NCBI RefSeq assembly: GCF_008728515.1
Contig: NC_044986.1
Span: 61,989,159-62,053,158 of the forward strand
Source of the DNA: Papio anubis
Lineage: Eukaryota > Chordata > Mammalia > Primates > Cercopithecidae
DNA length: 64,000 bases
Direction of reading: 5' to 3'
The notes below the pieces were generated by a model. It was not told where the DNA came from, made no database searches, and worked only from the letters and a program-made list of their open reading frames with translations. Each line of letters starts with the position of its first letter. Within the stretch, counting starts at the first letter, position 1. This document shows, in pieces, positions 9,585 to 21,271 of this stretch. Made by a program: the position numbers and the translations under genes.

Positions 9585-12500
9585 ATGACAGGATCAAGTT
9601 CACACATAACAATATTAACCTTAAATGTAAATGGACTAAATGGTACAATTAAAAGACACAGACTGGCAAATTGGATAAAGAGTCAAGACCCATCAGTTTG
9701 CTGTTTCATGAGACCCATCTCACATGCAGAGATACACATAGGTTAAAAATAAAGGGATGGAGGAAGATCCACCAAGCAAAGGGAAAACAAAAAAAAGCAG
9801 GGGTTGCAATCCTACTCTTTGATAAAACAGACTTTAAACCATCAAAGATCAAAAGAGATAAAGAAGGCCATTACAGAATGGTAAAGGGATCAATTCATCA
9901 AGAAGAGCTAACTATCCTAAATATATATGCACCCAATACAGGAGCAACCAGATTCATAAAGCAAGTCCTTAGAGACTTACAAAGAGGCTTAGACTCCCAT
10001 ATAATAATAATGGGAGACTTTAACACCCCACTGTCAACATTAGACAGATCAATGAGACAGAAAGTTAACAAGAATATCCAGGAATTGAACTCAACTCTGC
10101 ACCAAGCAGACCTAATAGACATCTACAGAATTCTCCATTCCAAATCAACAGAATATACATTCTTCTCAGCACCACATCACACTTATTCCAAAATTGACCA
10201 CATAGTTGGAAGTAAAGCACTCCTCAGCACATGGAAAAGAACAGAAATTATAACAAACTGTCTCTCAGACCACTGTGCAATCAAACTAGAACTCAGGATT
10301 AAGAAACTCACTCAAAACCACTCAACTATGTGGAAACTGAACAACCTGCTTCTGAATCACTATTGGGTACATAATGAAATGAAGGCAGAAATAAAGATGT
10401 TCTTTGAAACCAATGAGAACAAAGACACAACATACCAGAATCTCTGGGACACATTTAAGGCAGTGTGTAGAGAGAAATTTATAGCACTAAATGCCCACAA
10501 AAGAAAGCAGGAAAGATCTAAAATTGACACCCTAACATCACAATTAAAAGAACTAGAGAAGCAAGATCGAACACATTCAAAAGCTAACAGAAGGCAAGAA
10601 ATAACTAAGATCAGAGCAGAACTGAAGGAAATAGAGACACAAAAAACCCTTCAAAAAATCAATGAATCCAGGAGCTGCTTTTTTGAAAAAATCAACAAAA
10701 TTGATAGACTGCCAGCAAGACTAATAAAGAAGAAAAGAGAGAAGAATGAAATAGATGCAATAAAAAAATGATAAAGCAGATATCACCACCAATCCCACAG
10801 AAATACAAACTACCATTAGAGAATACTACAAACAATTCTATGCAAATAAACTAGAAAATCTGGAAGAAATGGATAAATTCCTGGACACATACAACCTCCC
10901 AAGACTAAACCGGGAAGAAGTTGAATCCCTGAATAGACCAATAACAGGCTCTGAAATTGATGTAATAATTAATAGCCTACCAACCAAAAAAAGTCCAGGA
11001 CTAGACGGATTCACAGCCAAATTCTACCAGAGGTACAAGGAGAAGCTGGTACCATTCCTTCTGAAACTATTCCAATCAATAGAAAAAGAGGGAATCTTCC
11101 CTAACTCATTTTATGAGGCTAGCATCATCCTGATACAAAAGCCTGGCAGAGACACAACAAAAAAAGATAATTTTAGACCAATATCCCTGATGAATATCGA
11201 TGCAAAAATCCTCAATAAAATACTGGAAAACCGAATCCAGCAGAACATCAAAAAGCTTATCCAAAATGATCAAGTGGGCTTCATCCCTGGGATGCAAGGC
11301 TGGTTCAACATACGCAAATCAATAAACATAATCCAGCATATAAACAGAACCAAAGACAAACACCACATGATTATCTCAATAGATGCAGAAAAGGCCTTTG
11401 ACAAAATTCAACAGCCCTTCATGCTAAAAACGCTCAATAAATTCGGTATTGATGGAACGTACCTCAAAATAATAAGAGCTATTTATGACAAACCCACAGT
11501 CAATATCATACTGAATGGGAAAAAGCTGGAAACATTCCCTTTGAAAACTGGTACAAGACAGGGATGACCTCTCTCACCACTCGTATTCAACATAGTGTTG
11601 GAAGTTCTGGCTAGGGCAATCAGGCAAGAGAAAGAAATCAAGGGTATTCAGTTAGGAAAAGGAGAAGTCAAATTGTCCCTCTTTGCAGATGACATGATTG
11701 TATATTTAGAAAATCTCATCGTCTCAGCCCAAAATCTCCTTAAGCTGATAAGCAACTTTAGCAAAGTCTCAGGATACAAAATCAATGTGCAAAAATGACA
11801 AGCATTCTTATACATCAGTAACAGACAAACAGAGAGCCAAATCGTGAATGAACTCCCATTCACAATAGCTTCAAAGAGAATAAAATACCTAGGAATTCAA
11901 CTTAAAAGGGATGTAAAGGACCTCTTCAAGTAGAACTACAAACCACTGCTCAGTGAAATAAAAGAGGACACAAACAAATGAAAAATCATACCATGTTCAT
12001 GGATAGAAAGAATCAATATTGTGAAAATGGCCATACTGCCCAAGGTAATTTATAGATTCAATGCCATCCCCATTAAGCTACCAATGACTTTCTTCACAGA
12101 ATTGGAAAAAACTGCTTTAAAGTTCATATGAAACCATAAAAGACCCCGCATTGCCAAGACAATCCTAAGCCAAAAGAACAAAGCTGGAGGCATCATGCTA
12201 CCTGACTTCAAACTATACTACAAGGCTACAGTAACCAAAATAGCATGGTACTGGTACCAAAACAGAGATATACACCAATGGAACAGAACAGAGCCCTCAG
12301 AAATAATACCACACATCTACAGCCATCTGATTTTTGCCAAACCTCACAAAAACGAGAAATGGGGAAAGGATTCCCTATTTCATAAATGGTGCTGGGAAAA
12401 TTGGCTAGCCATAAGTAGAAAGCTGAAACTGTATCCTTTCCTTACTCCTTGTATGAAAATTAATTCAAGATGGATTAGAGACTTAAATGTTAGACCTAAA

Positions 12501-13399
12501 ACCATAAAAACCCTAGAAGAAAACCTAGATAATACCATTCAGGACATAGGCATGGGCAAGGACTTCATGTCTAAAACACCAAAAGCAACAAAATTGACAA
12601 ATAGGATCTAATTAAACTAAAGAGCTTCTGCACAGCAAAAGGACCTACCATCAGAGTGAACAGGCAACCTATGGAATGGGAGAAAATTTTTGCAATCTAC
12701 TCATCTGACAAAGGCCTAATATCCAGATCCTACAAATAACTCGAACAAGTTTACAAGAAGAAAACAAACAACTCCATCAAAAAGTGGGCAAAGGATATGA
12801 ACAGACACTTCTGAAAAGAAGACATTCATACAGCCAACAGATACATGAAAAAATACTCATCATCACTCGCCATTGGAGGAAGGCAAATCAAAACCACAAT
12901 GAGATACCATCTCACACCAGTTAGAATGGTAATCATTAAAAAATCAAGAAACAACAGGTGCTGGAGAGGATGTGGAAAAAGAGGAACACTTTTACACTGT
13001 TGGTGGAACTGTAATCTAGTTCAACCATTGTGGAAAACAGTGTGGCGATTCCTCAAGGATCTAGAACTAGAAATACCATTTGACCCAGCGATCCCATTAC
13101 TGGGTATATACCCAAAGGAGTAGAAATCATTCTGCTATAAAGACACATGCACATGTATGTTTATTGCAGCACTATTCACAATAGCAAAGACTTGGAATCT
13201 ACCCAAATGTCCATCAGTGACAGACTGGATTAAGAAAATGTGGCACATATACACCATGGAATACTATGCAGTCATAAAAAAAGATGAGTTCATGTCCTTT
13301 GTAGGGACACAGATGCAGCTGGAAACCATCATTCTCAGCAAACTATCACAAGAACAGAAAACCAAACACTGCATGTTCTCACTCATAGGTGGGAATTGA
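9585..13399 (+). pseudogene. L1 ORF2 remnant (endonuclease / reverse transcriptase)
   Basis: ORF2p makes the target nick and reverse-transcribes L1 RNA. The ATG at 9,585 opens the endonuclease, but a one-base loss near 9,707 shifts the frame. The longest open block (9,671-10,771) keeps most of the endonuclease, with GDFNTPLS and SDHCAIKLELR catalytic motifs. An extra A in a run near 10,765 shifts it again. The reverse transcriptase block (10,869-11,567) has FIPGMQGWFNIRKSIN and IISIDAEKAFDKIQ. It is cut by a TGA (TGC in relatives) at 11,565. The active-site FADDMIVY follows at about 11,682. Further stops occur at 11,796 and near 11,932. The cysteine-rich C-terminal domain (CWRGCGKRGTLLHCWWNC) lies in 12,845-13,123, and the normal terminus is at 13,399. 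The usual ORF2 is about 1,275 codons. Confidence 0.95.
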
Positions 13400-13646
13400 A
13401 CAATGAGATCACTTGGACACAGGAAGGGGAACATCGCACACCCAGGCCTATTGTGGGGAGGGAGGAGGGGGGAGGGATAGCATTAGGAGATATACCTAAT
13501 GTAAATGACAAGTTAATGAGTGCAGCACACCAACACGGCACCTGTATACATATGTAACAAACTTGCATGTTGTGCACATGTACCCTTGAACTTAAAGTAT
13601 AATAATAATAAAAAAAAATAAAATAAAAATAAAAGATTAAAAAATC

Positions 13647-13963
13647 ACAGTGCATTTATTTGCCATCTTTAAAATCATCATCATCAACAATAGCAAAAGC
13701 AAAATGGCATATTTTTCTTCTCTTTGGTTTTTGTGTCCCAAATAGGTGCCCTTTCTTTGCACTAGTTGTAAAAGAAGACGAAGAAGAGCTATAGTATGAA
13801 CTTTTTATCACCTTGAGGTCTCAAGAGATAATGATGGAACAGGTTTCTGGTGTATCAAATTTTATTTCACAAAGTGCAAATGCAAATGCTTTAATAAAAA
13901 CAATATGTGAACAGAAAAACTTGTTAAAAATGTCAGAAATAAGTTCACAAGAATTCTATTTGC
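13647..13963. other. Unassigned sequence
   Basis: About 310 bp between the L1 and an AluYR. No gene or repeat recognised. Confidence 0.5.
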
Positions 13964-14274
13964 TTTTTTTTTTTTTTTTTTTTTTTTGAGATGGAGTCTT
14001 GCTCTGTCACCCAGGCTGGAGTGCAGTGGCCGGATCTCAGCTCACTGCAAGCTCCTCCTCTCGGGTTCACGCCATTCTCCTGCCTCAGCCTCCCAAGTAG
14101 CTGGGACTACAGGCACCCGCCACTTTGCCCGGCTAGTTTTTTTTTTGTATTTTTTTAGTAGAGACGGGGTTTCACCGTGTTAGCCAGGATGGTCTCGATC
14201 TCCTGACCTCATGATCCGCCCGTCTCGGCCTCCCGAAGTGCTGGGATTACAGGCTTGAGCCACCGCGCCCGGCC
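13964..14274 (-). mobile_element. AluYR-type (Old World monkey AluY), antisense
   Basis: A long T-tract (13,964-13,987) and a well-preserved antisense Alu ending ccgcgcccggcc. The variants gtggccggatctcagctc, ggctagttttt with an extended T-run before agtagagacgg, cccgtctcggcc, and caggcttgagcc are those I know from the cercopithecid AluYR lineage; human AluY has gcgcgatct, gctaatttttt, cgcctcggcc and caggcgtgagcc. The TSD may be tgcttttttttttt (13,961 and 14,278), but T-richness makes this ambiguous. Confidence 0.95.
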
Positions 14275-14581
14275 CCCTGCTTTTTTTTTTTTTAAAAAAA
14301 GGTGGCATTTAGGTTTTTGAAAACATTGTTATTACTTCTCATCTCTGTCTACTATTATCAGAAATAAAGCAGAATTTACCAAATAACTGCTTTCAAATGT
14401 AGGTGATACCTAAATAAATAATATATTAAAATATTGTAATCACTGGCTTTATGAAACCTCAATCCCCCCTACCCACCAAGACCTTTTCTCATATATAACT
14501 TTATGTCACTAATTTGAAATAGATGGTTACATTCTGGGAAATTTCAAAGTATTTTCTGCTAATACTTATGCTTTTTTCTTT
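14275..14581. other. Unassigned sequence between two antisense Alus
   Basis: T-run at 14,280-14,293, then AT-rich DNA with no recognised feature. Confidence 0.5.
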
Positions 14582-14593
14582 GAGTACTTTTTT

Positions 14594-14881
14594 TAATTGA
14601 GAGGGAGTTTCGCTCTTGTTGCCCAGGCTGGAGTGCAATGGTGTGATCTAGGCTCACTGCAACCTCTGCCTCCTGGGTTCAAGCGATTCTCCTGTCTCAG
14701 CCTCCCAGTAGCTGGGATTACAGCCACCCACCATCATGTCTAGTTAATTTTTTGTATTTTTGGTAGGGACGTGGTTTCACCATGTAGGCCAGACTTGTCT
14801 CAAACTTCTAACGTGAGGTGATCCATCCCCGTCGGCCTCCCAACATCCTGGGATTACAGGCAAGAGCCACCATGCCCAGCA
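14594..14881 (-). mobile_element. AluS, antisense
   Basis: Antisense dimer from attgagagggagtttcgctcttg to ccaccatgcccagca. The TSD gagta(c/a)tttttt lies at 14,582-14,593 and 14,882-14,893. Confidence 0.94.
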
Positions 14882-14893
14882 GAGTAATTTTTT

Positions 14894-15370
14894 AATTAAT
14901 GAAATATGGACACAAAATAAAATCAAAAACATTATTTGAATTATTATTTTAGTAGATATTATGAAGGGTTGCTGTTGACTATCTTTTTCTGAAGGATGAA
15001 ATAGTATCAAAAATGATCAATGAAAATTTTTTTCAATTTTATTATCCTGTTTTATATTACTGTGGTCCTTAATTGACATTATTAGTCATTATGGTATCTT
15101 GTATCATTTTATTTAACTATCTTATTAGAAGTAGAACAATTATATTTTTCTATAGTGCGTGGATTTTTATTGCTTTACATGTTATCATAAAATGTAATTT
15201 GAATTTTATTAAACTAAGTATACTGTGTTTATAAATAGAGGAATACAGCATAAATTCAGCAAATGCTTATTTTAGTGGAGTCTGTAGAAGACACTAGTAT
15301 AACAGAACCACAATTCCTGACCTCCTGTCACTTATAATATAATTAGGGTAGAATAAGACCTAGTATTTGC
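14894..15370. other. Unassigned AT-rich sequence
   Basis: Nothing recognised. It could include diverged L1 sequence continuous with the L1 3' end to its right. Confidence 0.45.
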
Positions 15371-15600
15371 TAACATAATAGGGTGACTATAGTGAAAAAT
15401 AATTTAGCTGTACATTTAAAAATAGCTGAAAGAGTATAACTGGGTTGTTTATAACACAAAGGATAAATGTTTATGGTGATAGACACCCCATTTAGCCAGA
15501 TACGATTATTAGACATTGCATACCTATATCAAAATATCTCATATAACCCATACATAAACACCTATTATATACCCACAAAAATAAAAAATAAATAAAATCA
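15371..15600 (+). mobile_element. L1 3'UTR end (L1MA/L1PB type)
   Basis: Runs from taacataatagggtgactatag through gtgatagacaccccatttagcc and catacctatatcaaaatatctc to a terminal aaaataaaaaataaataaaa tail. These blocks are typical of the 3'UTR of L1MA/L1PB elements. It is heavily 5'-truncated, with no ORF2 sequence recognised upstream. Confidence 0.8.
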
Positions 15601-15985
15601 CAATACAATTAAGGTAAATAAATGCTTGTACGCATAACTTAATAAAAGAGTAGAGAATAATGGGTGCTTAATAAAGGTTTGCCTTCTACTATGGAAGTTT
15701 GGAATGTTGGAGATGCTTCAGGTAAAGGAATGTAGAAAGGCTTCTCAGAGAAAATGTAAGTTAAACTTACTTTGAATTATTGACAGACTTTATTTGCAGG
15801 TATGAAAGTGGAATGGGATTGAGGGACATTCTTAGCAAAGTGAACCAACATAAATGAGCAGAATAACAAAATTAAAGTAATGATACTACTTTTTATTAAA
15901 TGGAATTGTTTGTCATTTCCCAGCTATTTGTTTAAGGTTTCTTGCTAACCTCATGAGCTCCTCCAGCTTCTTCCTAGGGCTATTT
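15601..15985. other. Unassigned sequence
   Basis: No recognisable gene or repeat. Confidence 0.5.
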
Positions 15986-16075
15986 TGTTACTAAAAGGGT
16001 TATTTCATATACAGTATTTAGCACAATGACTGGCATGTAATCAGTATTCAATGCACACTTACTTGTACTTATTAT
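15985..16075 (+). repeat. Possible MIR 3' end
   Basis: gtatttagcacaatgactggcatgtaatcagtattcaatgc followed by tattataatta resembles the MIR 3' terminus (cttagcacagtgcctggcac ... ctcaataaatg). It is short and diverged. Confidence 0.5.
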
Positions 16076-18690
16076 AATTATATTGTTAAATTCAAAAATA
16101 TAAAAATATAAATATTATCATTAAAGTAAATTCCTGGAGTATAAAAAATATTTTTGTGAAACAAAAAAAAAATTTAAGTTTAATAATCAAAGTAAATTCT
16201 ACAGGGATTTTAACATCTATCAAGACAAATCCCCAACTAAACTTATACTAACTTTATGTGCATTATGTACATATAGTTTTTCGTTACTCAATTAGTTGAA
16301 TGGTGCCAGGTGACGTATTTCCCCTATTGAATTATTTATTTCTTTGGGTTAAAATGCCAACATTCCTAGTTTTAATTTTCATGCTAATTGGCCAATAATA
16401 TATGTTGATTAGTGCAGTACTTAGTGGACTAGATAGGAAAATTAATAAAAGCAAAAAACATGGTGGTTGAAAAGTAGTTTTGATTATGTTATTATTCACA
16501 TAGAACATTAAGAAACCTCAGTTCTTAATTGTGAACTAGGTATTACTTTAACATTTTTATATTGCACTGTGGGAACCTCAGTGTCTGAAAATCTACCAGG
16601 GGGTAAAAATGCCCAAGAATATCTCGTGGGACAATTAAAAATTTTTAGGTTATATTGGTTGTTTCTACACTTGCAAAGTTAGGTATAATGTTAAAATCCC
16701 CCTGTGTATATCAGCCTTCCAGCCCTACCTAACTCAAAGAGAAATAGTAAACTTCCAATGTGTCTGTTGAAATGCCCACCAAGTTATTTTTACTAAGCTC
16801 TCCCCATAGAGAATAATAGGGAAAGAAACAGTTATTATCACATCATTATCATCTTTAGCCAAGTGAGATTTATTATAATAATTCAGCCTGCTAGTTTGTA
16901 AATTATTTCCTGCCCTACTGTTATCTTTGTCCTCTATATCTGCAAATGAAAACTCTTTACATCAAAACCCTCTGGAAAATGACAATGAATGAAAACTGCG
17001 AAAAACATTGTCTCATAAATTTATTCACACATTCTCTGAAGCAGTAGTATTTAAGATTTGACAATTACAACTGCATCACATTTCTTGGGCTTTCATTCTC
17101 GACTGTTAATTAGCATTTCCTGTATAGAATTCCTTTTCTTCCAACCTAGATTAAATCCATAAAGCAATAGCAACAGCAAAACCTGAGGACAAAGGCTATT
17201 TATTAGTGTCTTTATAGATAGATGTCAATTAAACCAAATCAGAAAGCCATTCTTGGTAGTGTCTACAAAAGATCATGCTTTTTTCCCACTACTTTCATTT
17301 CTTTTTGTTTTAAAATAGCTTGACACAATGTATGGGATATGATTTTCATCCTGTAACAATTCTATAATCCTTATTTGATCATCATTACAAATATACACTG
17401 TATTTTTATTCCCAAGTAGAAGCTGCATTTAGAGATATTACAGAGAATTTTACAAGAACATTTAAATTGTTTGTCTTAACCTCTTCAAAGGCTCAAGACT
17501 GGGTTGCTTGTGTGTAACTGCCAGCCCCTTTAATGAAAGTGTTTTAAACTGTTGATTCTTTCTTCTTTAGTACATGAGTAATTGATACAATAAACCATAA
17601 TAGCTCCAATTATATAAATACATATTTAGGGACTTTTTAGAATGCACTTTTTTTACACAATCTAATAGCTCCTTCAGAGCAATAGAATCTATTGTTTCAC
17701 AATCTAGTTGAGGGTGTCTCCTAACACATAAATTCTCAACTCTTTAGCATTCATATTAGTGACAAAAATGTATCATAAAACTTCTTTTGTCGTTGCAGTT
17801 ATAGCTTGCAGTGAAAATAATTTATGTTCTAGTTACACGTCACGAATTTGTGATATCTCCTTTACAGTCATTAAATGCACGTGTATATACACAAAGATTG
17901 AACTGCCAGCAAACACAACAAAACTAGGTGCCTTCGCAAAACTCTCAAGTAAATGTCAAGCACATTGTTTAACAATCTGGAATAAGTATAGTTAATCAAA
18001 GACAAATGACTTTTAATTTAAGTTAAAATGCAGTTATTCTTAAATATTCATACAATATCTGGCAGTAATGTTTAAGGCAATTATATAACTTACATTACTT
18101 ATGCTGCAAAAGCACACATGAAACAAAAGTTGTGTTTGGCTAATATTACACCTACATAGCGATCAAATTCCAGATCAATTTAAGAAGTTGTCATTGGTGT
18201 GTTCTCATCTTTGATTAAATAGCTATGTTACTTTAGTTGAACTTATCCAAGGTCTGAGGTATGAATACGTGTTGCATATGAACCCTATTCCTAAAATAAA
18301 TAGACCTCATTGTTTGGTCAATTTTTTGAAATTTACATTGTCTAAGAAATACACTGTCCATTAATTGCCTTGACTTTTCATGCACTGGAAAACAAATGTG
18401 AAATTCTTTCTGGTATAGAGTTTGCACTTACATTCTAAAGGTTTTTGAATTATTTACTTATTTCCTCAATTATATGCCTTGCCCCCACTTCCCACTACCA
18501 CTACAATACATCCCAAGTTGGAAGATGAAAAAGACTAATAAAGTACAAGTGTACTTTCAGACATGGAATTTATTTAACAGAAATTCAATAAATACAAGAA
18601 GTTCAAATTTAATTTGGTTTCAATCATATTTAAATTGAGATTTTAATTATTCAGGTGAAAACTTCAGTATTTTCCATGCTTACAGTTTCA
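16076..18690. other. Long single-copy-looking stretch
   Basis: About 2.6 kb without an Alu, L1 or LTR that I can recognise and without a convincing open frame. The 78-codon frame at 17,759-17,995 has no known domain. Old diverged repeats may be hidden here. This is one of the two best places in the window to look for conserved non-coding elements. Confidence 0.5.
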
Positions 18691-18694
18691 AAAA

Positions 18695-18695
<1 letters not shown>

Positions 18696-18729
<34 letters not shown>

Positions 18730-18743
18730 GGTTGGTTGGTTGA
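18696..18743. repeat. (GT)n microsatellite with (TTGG)n end
   Basis: About 16 GT units (18,697-18,728) followed by ttggttggttggttga. It lies just upstream of an L1 3' fragment. Confidence 0.97.
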
Positions 18744-18764
18744 ATTAATCAATTATTTATGTAC

Positions 18765-18852
18765 ACCTGGCAAATAAAAATTGTATAGGTTTATCACGCA
18801 CAACATAATGTTTTGAAATATGTGTACATTGTGGAAAGGTATGTTGAGCTAA
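18765..18852 (+). mobile_element. L1 3'UTR fragment
   Basis: aaattgtataggtttatc, acaacataatgttttgaaatatgtgtacattgtggaa and gagctaatt match the block of L1PB/L1MA 3'UTRs that precedes the polyadenylation region. About 90 bp. Confidence 0.7.
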
Positions 18853-18871
18853 TTTTGAGAAGGATTTTAAA

Positions 18872-19015
18872 AATTGTCAAACTTGAATTTTAATCCCAGT
18901 TCTGCCATAGAGCAGTTAAATTGGTTGCACATAATAATCTTTAAACTTAGTGTTTGAATCTGTAAAATGCAAATAATAATAGCCATTAAATACAAATGTT
19001 GTGAGAAATTATTGA
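18872..19015 (+). repeat. MIR SINE
   Basis: tgaattttaatcccagttctgcca, then gttaaattggttgcac, gtttgaatctgtaaaatgcaaataataatagcc and gttgtgagaaatta follow the MIR core and 3' order (aatcccagctctgccac ... tctgtaaaatgggaataataatag ... gttgtgaggatta). Confidence 0.85.
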
Positions 19016-19197
19016 ATTCCCAAATGTAAATGACCTAGTTTTATGTCTCCATGTCTACATTGCAACCCTTAATGCTATTTATATTCCATTTAAATTTTGA
19101 TATTTAAATATGTCATTTCAATAAATACCATTAAATTTTTCTGTGCACATCTTATCTTTGTTTATTTGCTTGTTTGACTGTTAAGGGACGCCAAAGC

Positions 19198-19275
19198 ATG
19201 TTACTTACGTGAATTCTTTTCATAAGAGAACATGCTTCACAGCAGCAGATTTTTCTGCTCTTCTCCAGAGAAGCT
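19198..19275. repeat. 78-bp direct repeat, copy 1
   Basis: From atgttacttac to ccagagaagct. A second copy at 21,272-21,349 matches at 73 of 78 positions without a gap, and the last 46 bp are identical. It contains a short inverted repeat, agcaga-ttttt-ctgct-like. I do not recognise it as part of any repeat family. Confidence 0.95.
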
Positions 19276-19589
19276 CAGACATTTTTCCTTCTATCAAACA
19301 ACCAAAAGTTGATAATTAGATTTTGTCCCAAGATCATGCCTGCTTGTTAAAAAATGTCTCATTTAGAGGTTAATTTCCATGATGTGGTATTCTGCCTCTG
19401 TAATCTCAAAAAGCACAACTCAGAAAACCCGAAGGCTCTGAAAAATCAGTGCCACCTGATAACACGTTTAACTACAGGATATTCTGTCATCCCTCCCCAA
19501 TTCTTTTGTTCCATGATTTAAAATCAGTGTAAGAAAGGATTTCACATAACAGAGTCCTGGACGCATGTTTTGTAGTATAGGAAGGGAAA
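19276..19589. other. Unassigned sequence
   Basis: Follows direct-repeat copy 1 and precedes the antisense MST LTR. Nothing recognised. Confidence 0.5.
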
Positions 19590-19965
19590 TGTATTAGTCT
19601 ATTCTCACACTGCTATAAAGATACTGCTTCAGACTGGGTAATTTCAAACAAAGGAGGTTTAATTGACTCACAGTTCTGCATGGCTGGGGAGGCCTCAGGA
19701 AACTTAACAATCATGGCAGAAGGGAAAGCAGGCACGACTTAAATGGCAGCAGGCCAGAGAACATGTGTAGGAAGTGAAGGGGGAAGAGTCCCTTATAAAA
19801 CCATCAGCTCTCATGAGAGCTCACTCACTAACACAAGAACGGCATGGGGGAAACCTCCCCCATGATCCAATCGTCTTCCACTTGATCCTTCCCTTGACAC
19901 ATGGAGATTATGGGGATAAAATTCGAGATGAGATTTGGGTGGGGACACGGAGCCATACTAAATCA
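19590..19965 (-). mobile_element. MST-type solo LTR (ERVL-MaLR), antisense
   Basis: Starts tgtattagtctattctcacactgct and contains gagactgggtaattt-like, aggaggtttaattgactcac, catggctggggaggcctcag, catgatccaatc and gagatttgggtggggacacgg. This is the reverse of an MSTA/MSTB LTR. A weak 5-bp TSD, ggaaa / ggaca, may flank it. The 154-codon frame over it is incidental. Confidence 0.93.
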
Positions 19966-20607
19966 GGACATAACCTAGGTCATTTAAGAAATGACCCGCA
20001 CACATCTAAACCAGTTTACGCCTCAGTTAATGCCTTTTATTTACTGCACACTTTGCATCCGCTGAAAATGTTTTCTGTTCTGTGGATAAATGCCCCCAAG
20101 AATATGCCACATGCAAATACTCCACTCCGAGGAAAGGACATGCTGAAATCTCTTTTGTGGGAAAAGACGAAAAACAAACAAAAAACCAGAAGACTGTCCG
20201 CTGCAGATTTCGCTGACATTCCTTTGGATACAGTCTAACCCAAAGCTCGGGATGAGTCCAATAGCCACAGTCACTATAGGGTCTTACTGGCATGTTTCAG
20301 GTGAGGTATTTGAAAGTCTGCATGGCTGAAAAGCATCACCATTATCCAGGCTCAAAGTAAATAATAGGGACAACCTGCTAACCATGCTGAACCGAAGTAG
20401 ACTTCACTATGCTTCTAGATTGACAGCTTGGGGATCTCTCTCCCAAATGGCAACTTTAGTAAGGGTATTTGGTTTATGTTTTGTAAAAACAAACATACAC
20501 GACAATTTAGGACTGTTACAGTGACTTGTTTTAATACACTCATGGCTTTCTTCCCTCTGTAGATACGACCTCATTTCCATTTAAAGAATATTCACATGAA
20601 CTAACAA
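19966..20607. other. Unassigned sequence
   Basis: No gene or repeat recognised. Confidence 0.5.
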
Positions 20608-20745
20608 CAGTGAAAAGTAAAGAAAGGCTCTGCAACTTTCCCAAATTCATTAAGTCAGAGAGAAAACCAGGACTTAAACTTGGGTCATATAACTACCAGA
20701 ACTATACTCCTTCCAACACACTATTTTGCCTACTCTAATTTTCCA
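20608..20745 (-). repeat. MIR SINE, antisense
   Basis: caactttcccaaattcattaagtcagagagaaaaccaggacttaaacttgggtc and ctataccttccaacacactattttgcc-type text match the antisense MIR order (cttgcccaaggtcacacagc ... ggattcgaacccaggtc ... gcccgtgctctt). Confidence 0.8.
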
Positions 20746-21084
20746 TGAAGGGCATTATTAGAACCCAGATCTATTTCTTATTCCTGGGTAGAATGGCAAT
20801 GTTGATGGCTGTGATACTAGAGCTAGAAAACACCCCTCAAACATCTCATCATTATGAATGGACTTGGCTAGAAGTTGAAAAAATATTTTCTGCAAAAGAT
20901 CATATAATAAATATTTCAGGCTTTTGAACTGTAGAGTCTCTATCACAAGTACCCAACTTATCTGTTGTGTTGTAAAAACCAGCAATAAACAATACAACAA
21001 CACATTGCTCGAAAAGGTTTGTTTGGTCAAATTATTTGAAGAATTATCCAATAATCTTACCCTTTAATAGAGGTAGAGCATATT
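20746..21084. other. Unassigned sequence
   Basis: Nothing recognised, except that its right edge leads into the overlapping hairpins. Confidence 0.5.
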
Positions 21085-21124
21085 AAACACTCAAAGAGTG
21101 TTTAGGAAACACTCTTTCCTAAAC
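21085..21124. repeat. Three overlapping alternative hairpins
   Basis: Forty bases hold three exact inverted repeats that cannot form together. C: aaacactc / gagtgttt (21,085-21,103, loop aaa). A: aaagagtgttt / aaacactcttt (21,093-21,117, loop agg). B: gtttaggaaa / tttcctaaac (21,100-21,124, loop cactc). Confidence 0.95.
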
Positions 21125-21139
21125 GTTTTAACTATAAAA

Positions 21140-21268
21140 CATCCCTCAACATTTATTTATTCCACAAAGATTTATTTAGTACATAATAAATGCCAGACCA
21201 GTGGTGGGATAAGAAAGTAACAAGAAAGAAATGATCATTGCTTCTGTGGACACTAAACCCGAGTGATG
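21140..21268 (-). repeat. L2 3' fragment, antisense
   Basis: tttatttattccacaaagatttatttagtacataataaatgccaga followed by gtaacaagaaagaaatgatcattgcttctgtgg fits the antisense L2 3' end (attcaacaaatatttattgagcac ... tgtgccaggcac ... tccctgccctcatgg). Its right edge meets direct-repeat copy 2. Confidence 0.7.
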
Positions 21269-21271
21269 AAT

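Larger units (their letters stand above)
7550..13630 (+). mobile_element. Nearly full-length L1PA element, inactive
   Basis: An autonomous non-LTR retrotransposon of about 6.1 kb, in order: 5'UTR (7,550-8,517), ORF1 remnant (8,518-9,519), short inter-ORF spacer, ORF2 remnant (9,585-13,399), 3'UTR with a G-rich tract (13,453-13,476), and an A-rich tail. The TSD aaaagataaaaaaatc / aaaagattaaaaaatc lies at 7,534-7,549 and 13,631-13,646 (15 of 16). The 5' end starts inside the usual 5'UTR, at acaggtgatttctgcatttt, so roughly the first 100 bp are missing. Both ORFs carry several stops and frameshifts, so it cannot move on its own. The 5'UTR type suggests an L1PA subfamily older than those active now, perhaps L1PA6-8. 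That subfamily call is inference. Confidence 0.96.

Noticed and set aside
19774..20238. 154-codon open frame
   Set aside because: Mostly an antisense MST LTR plus adjacent DNA, with no conserved domain.
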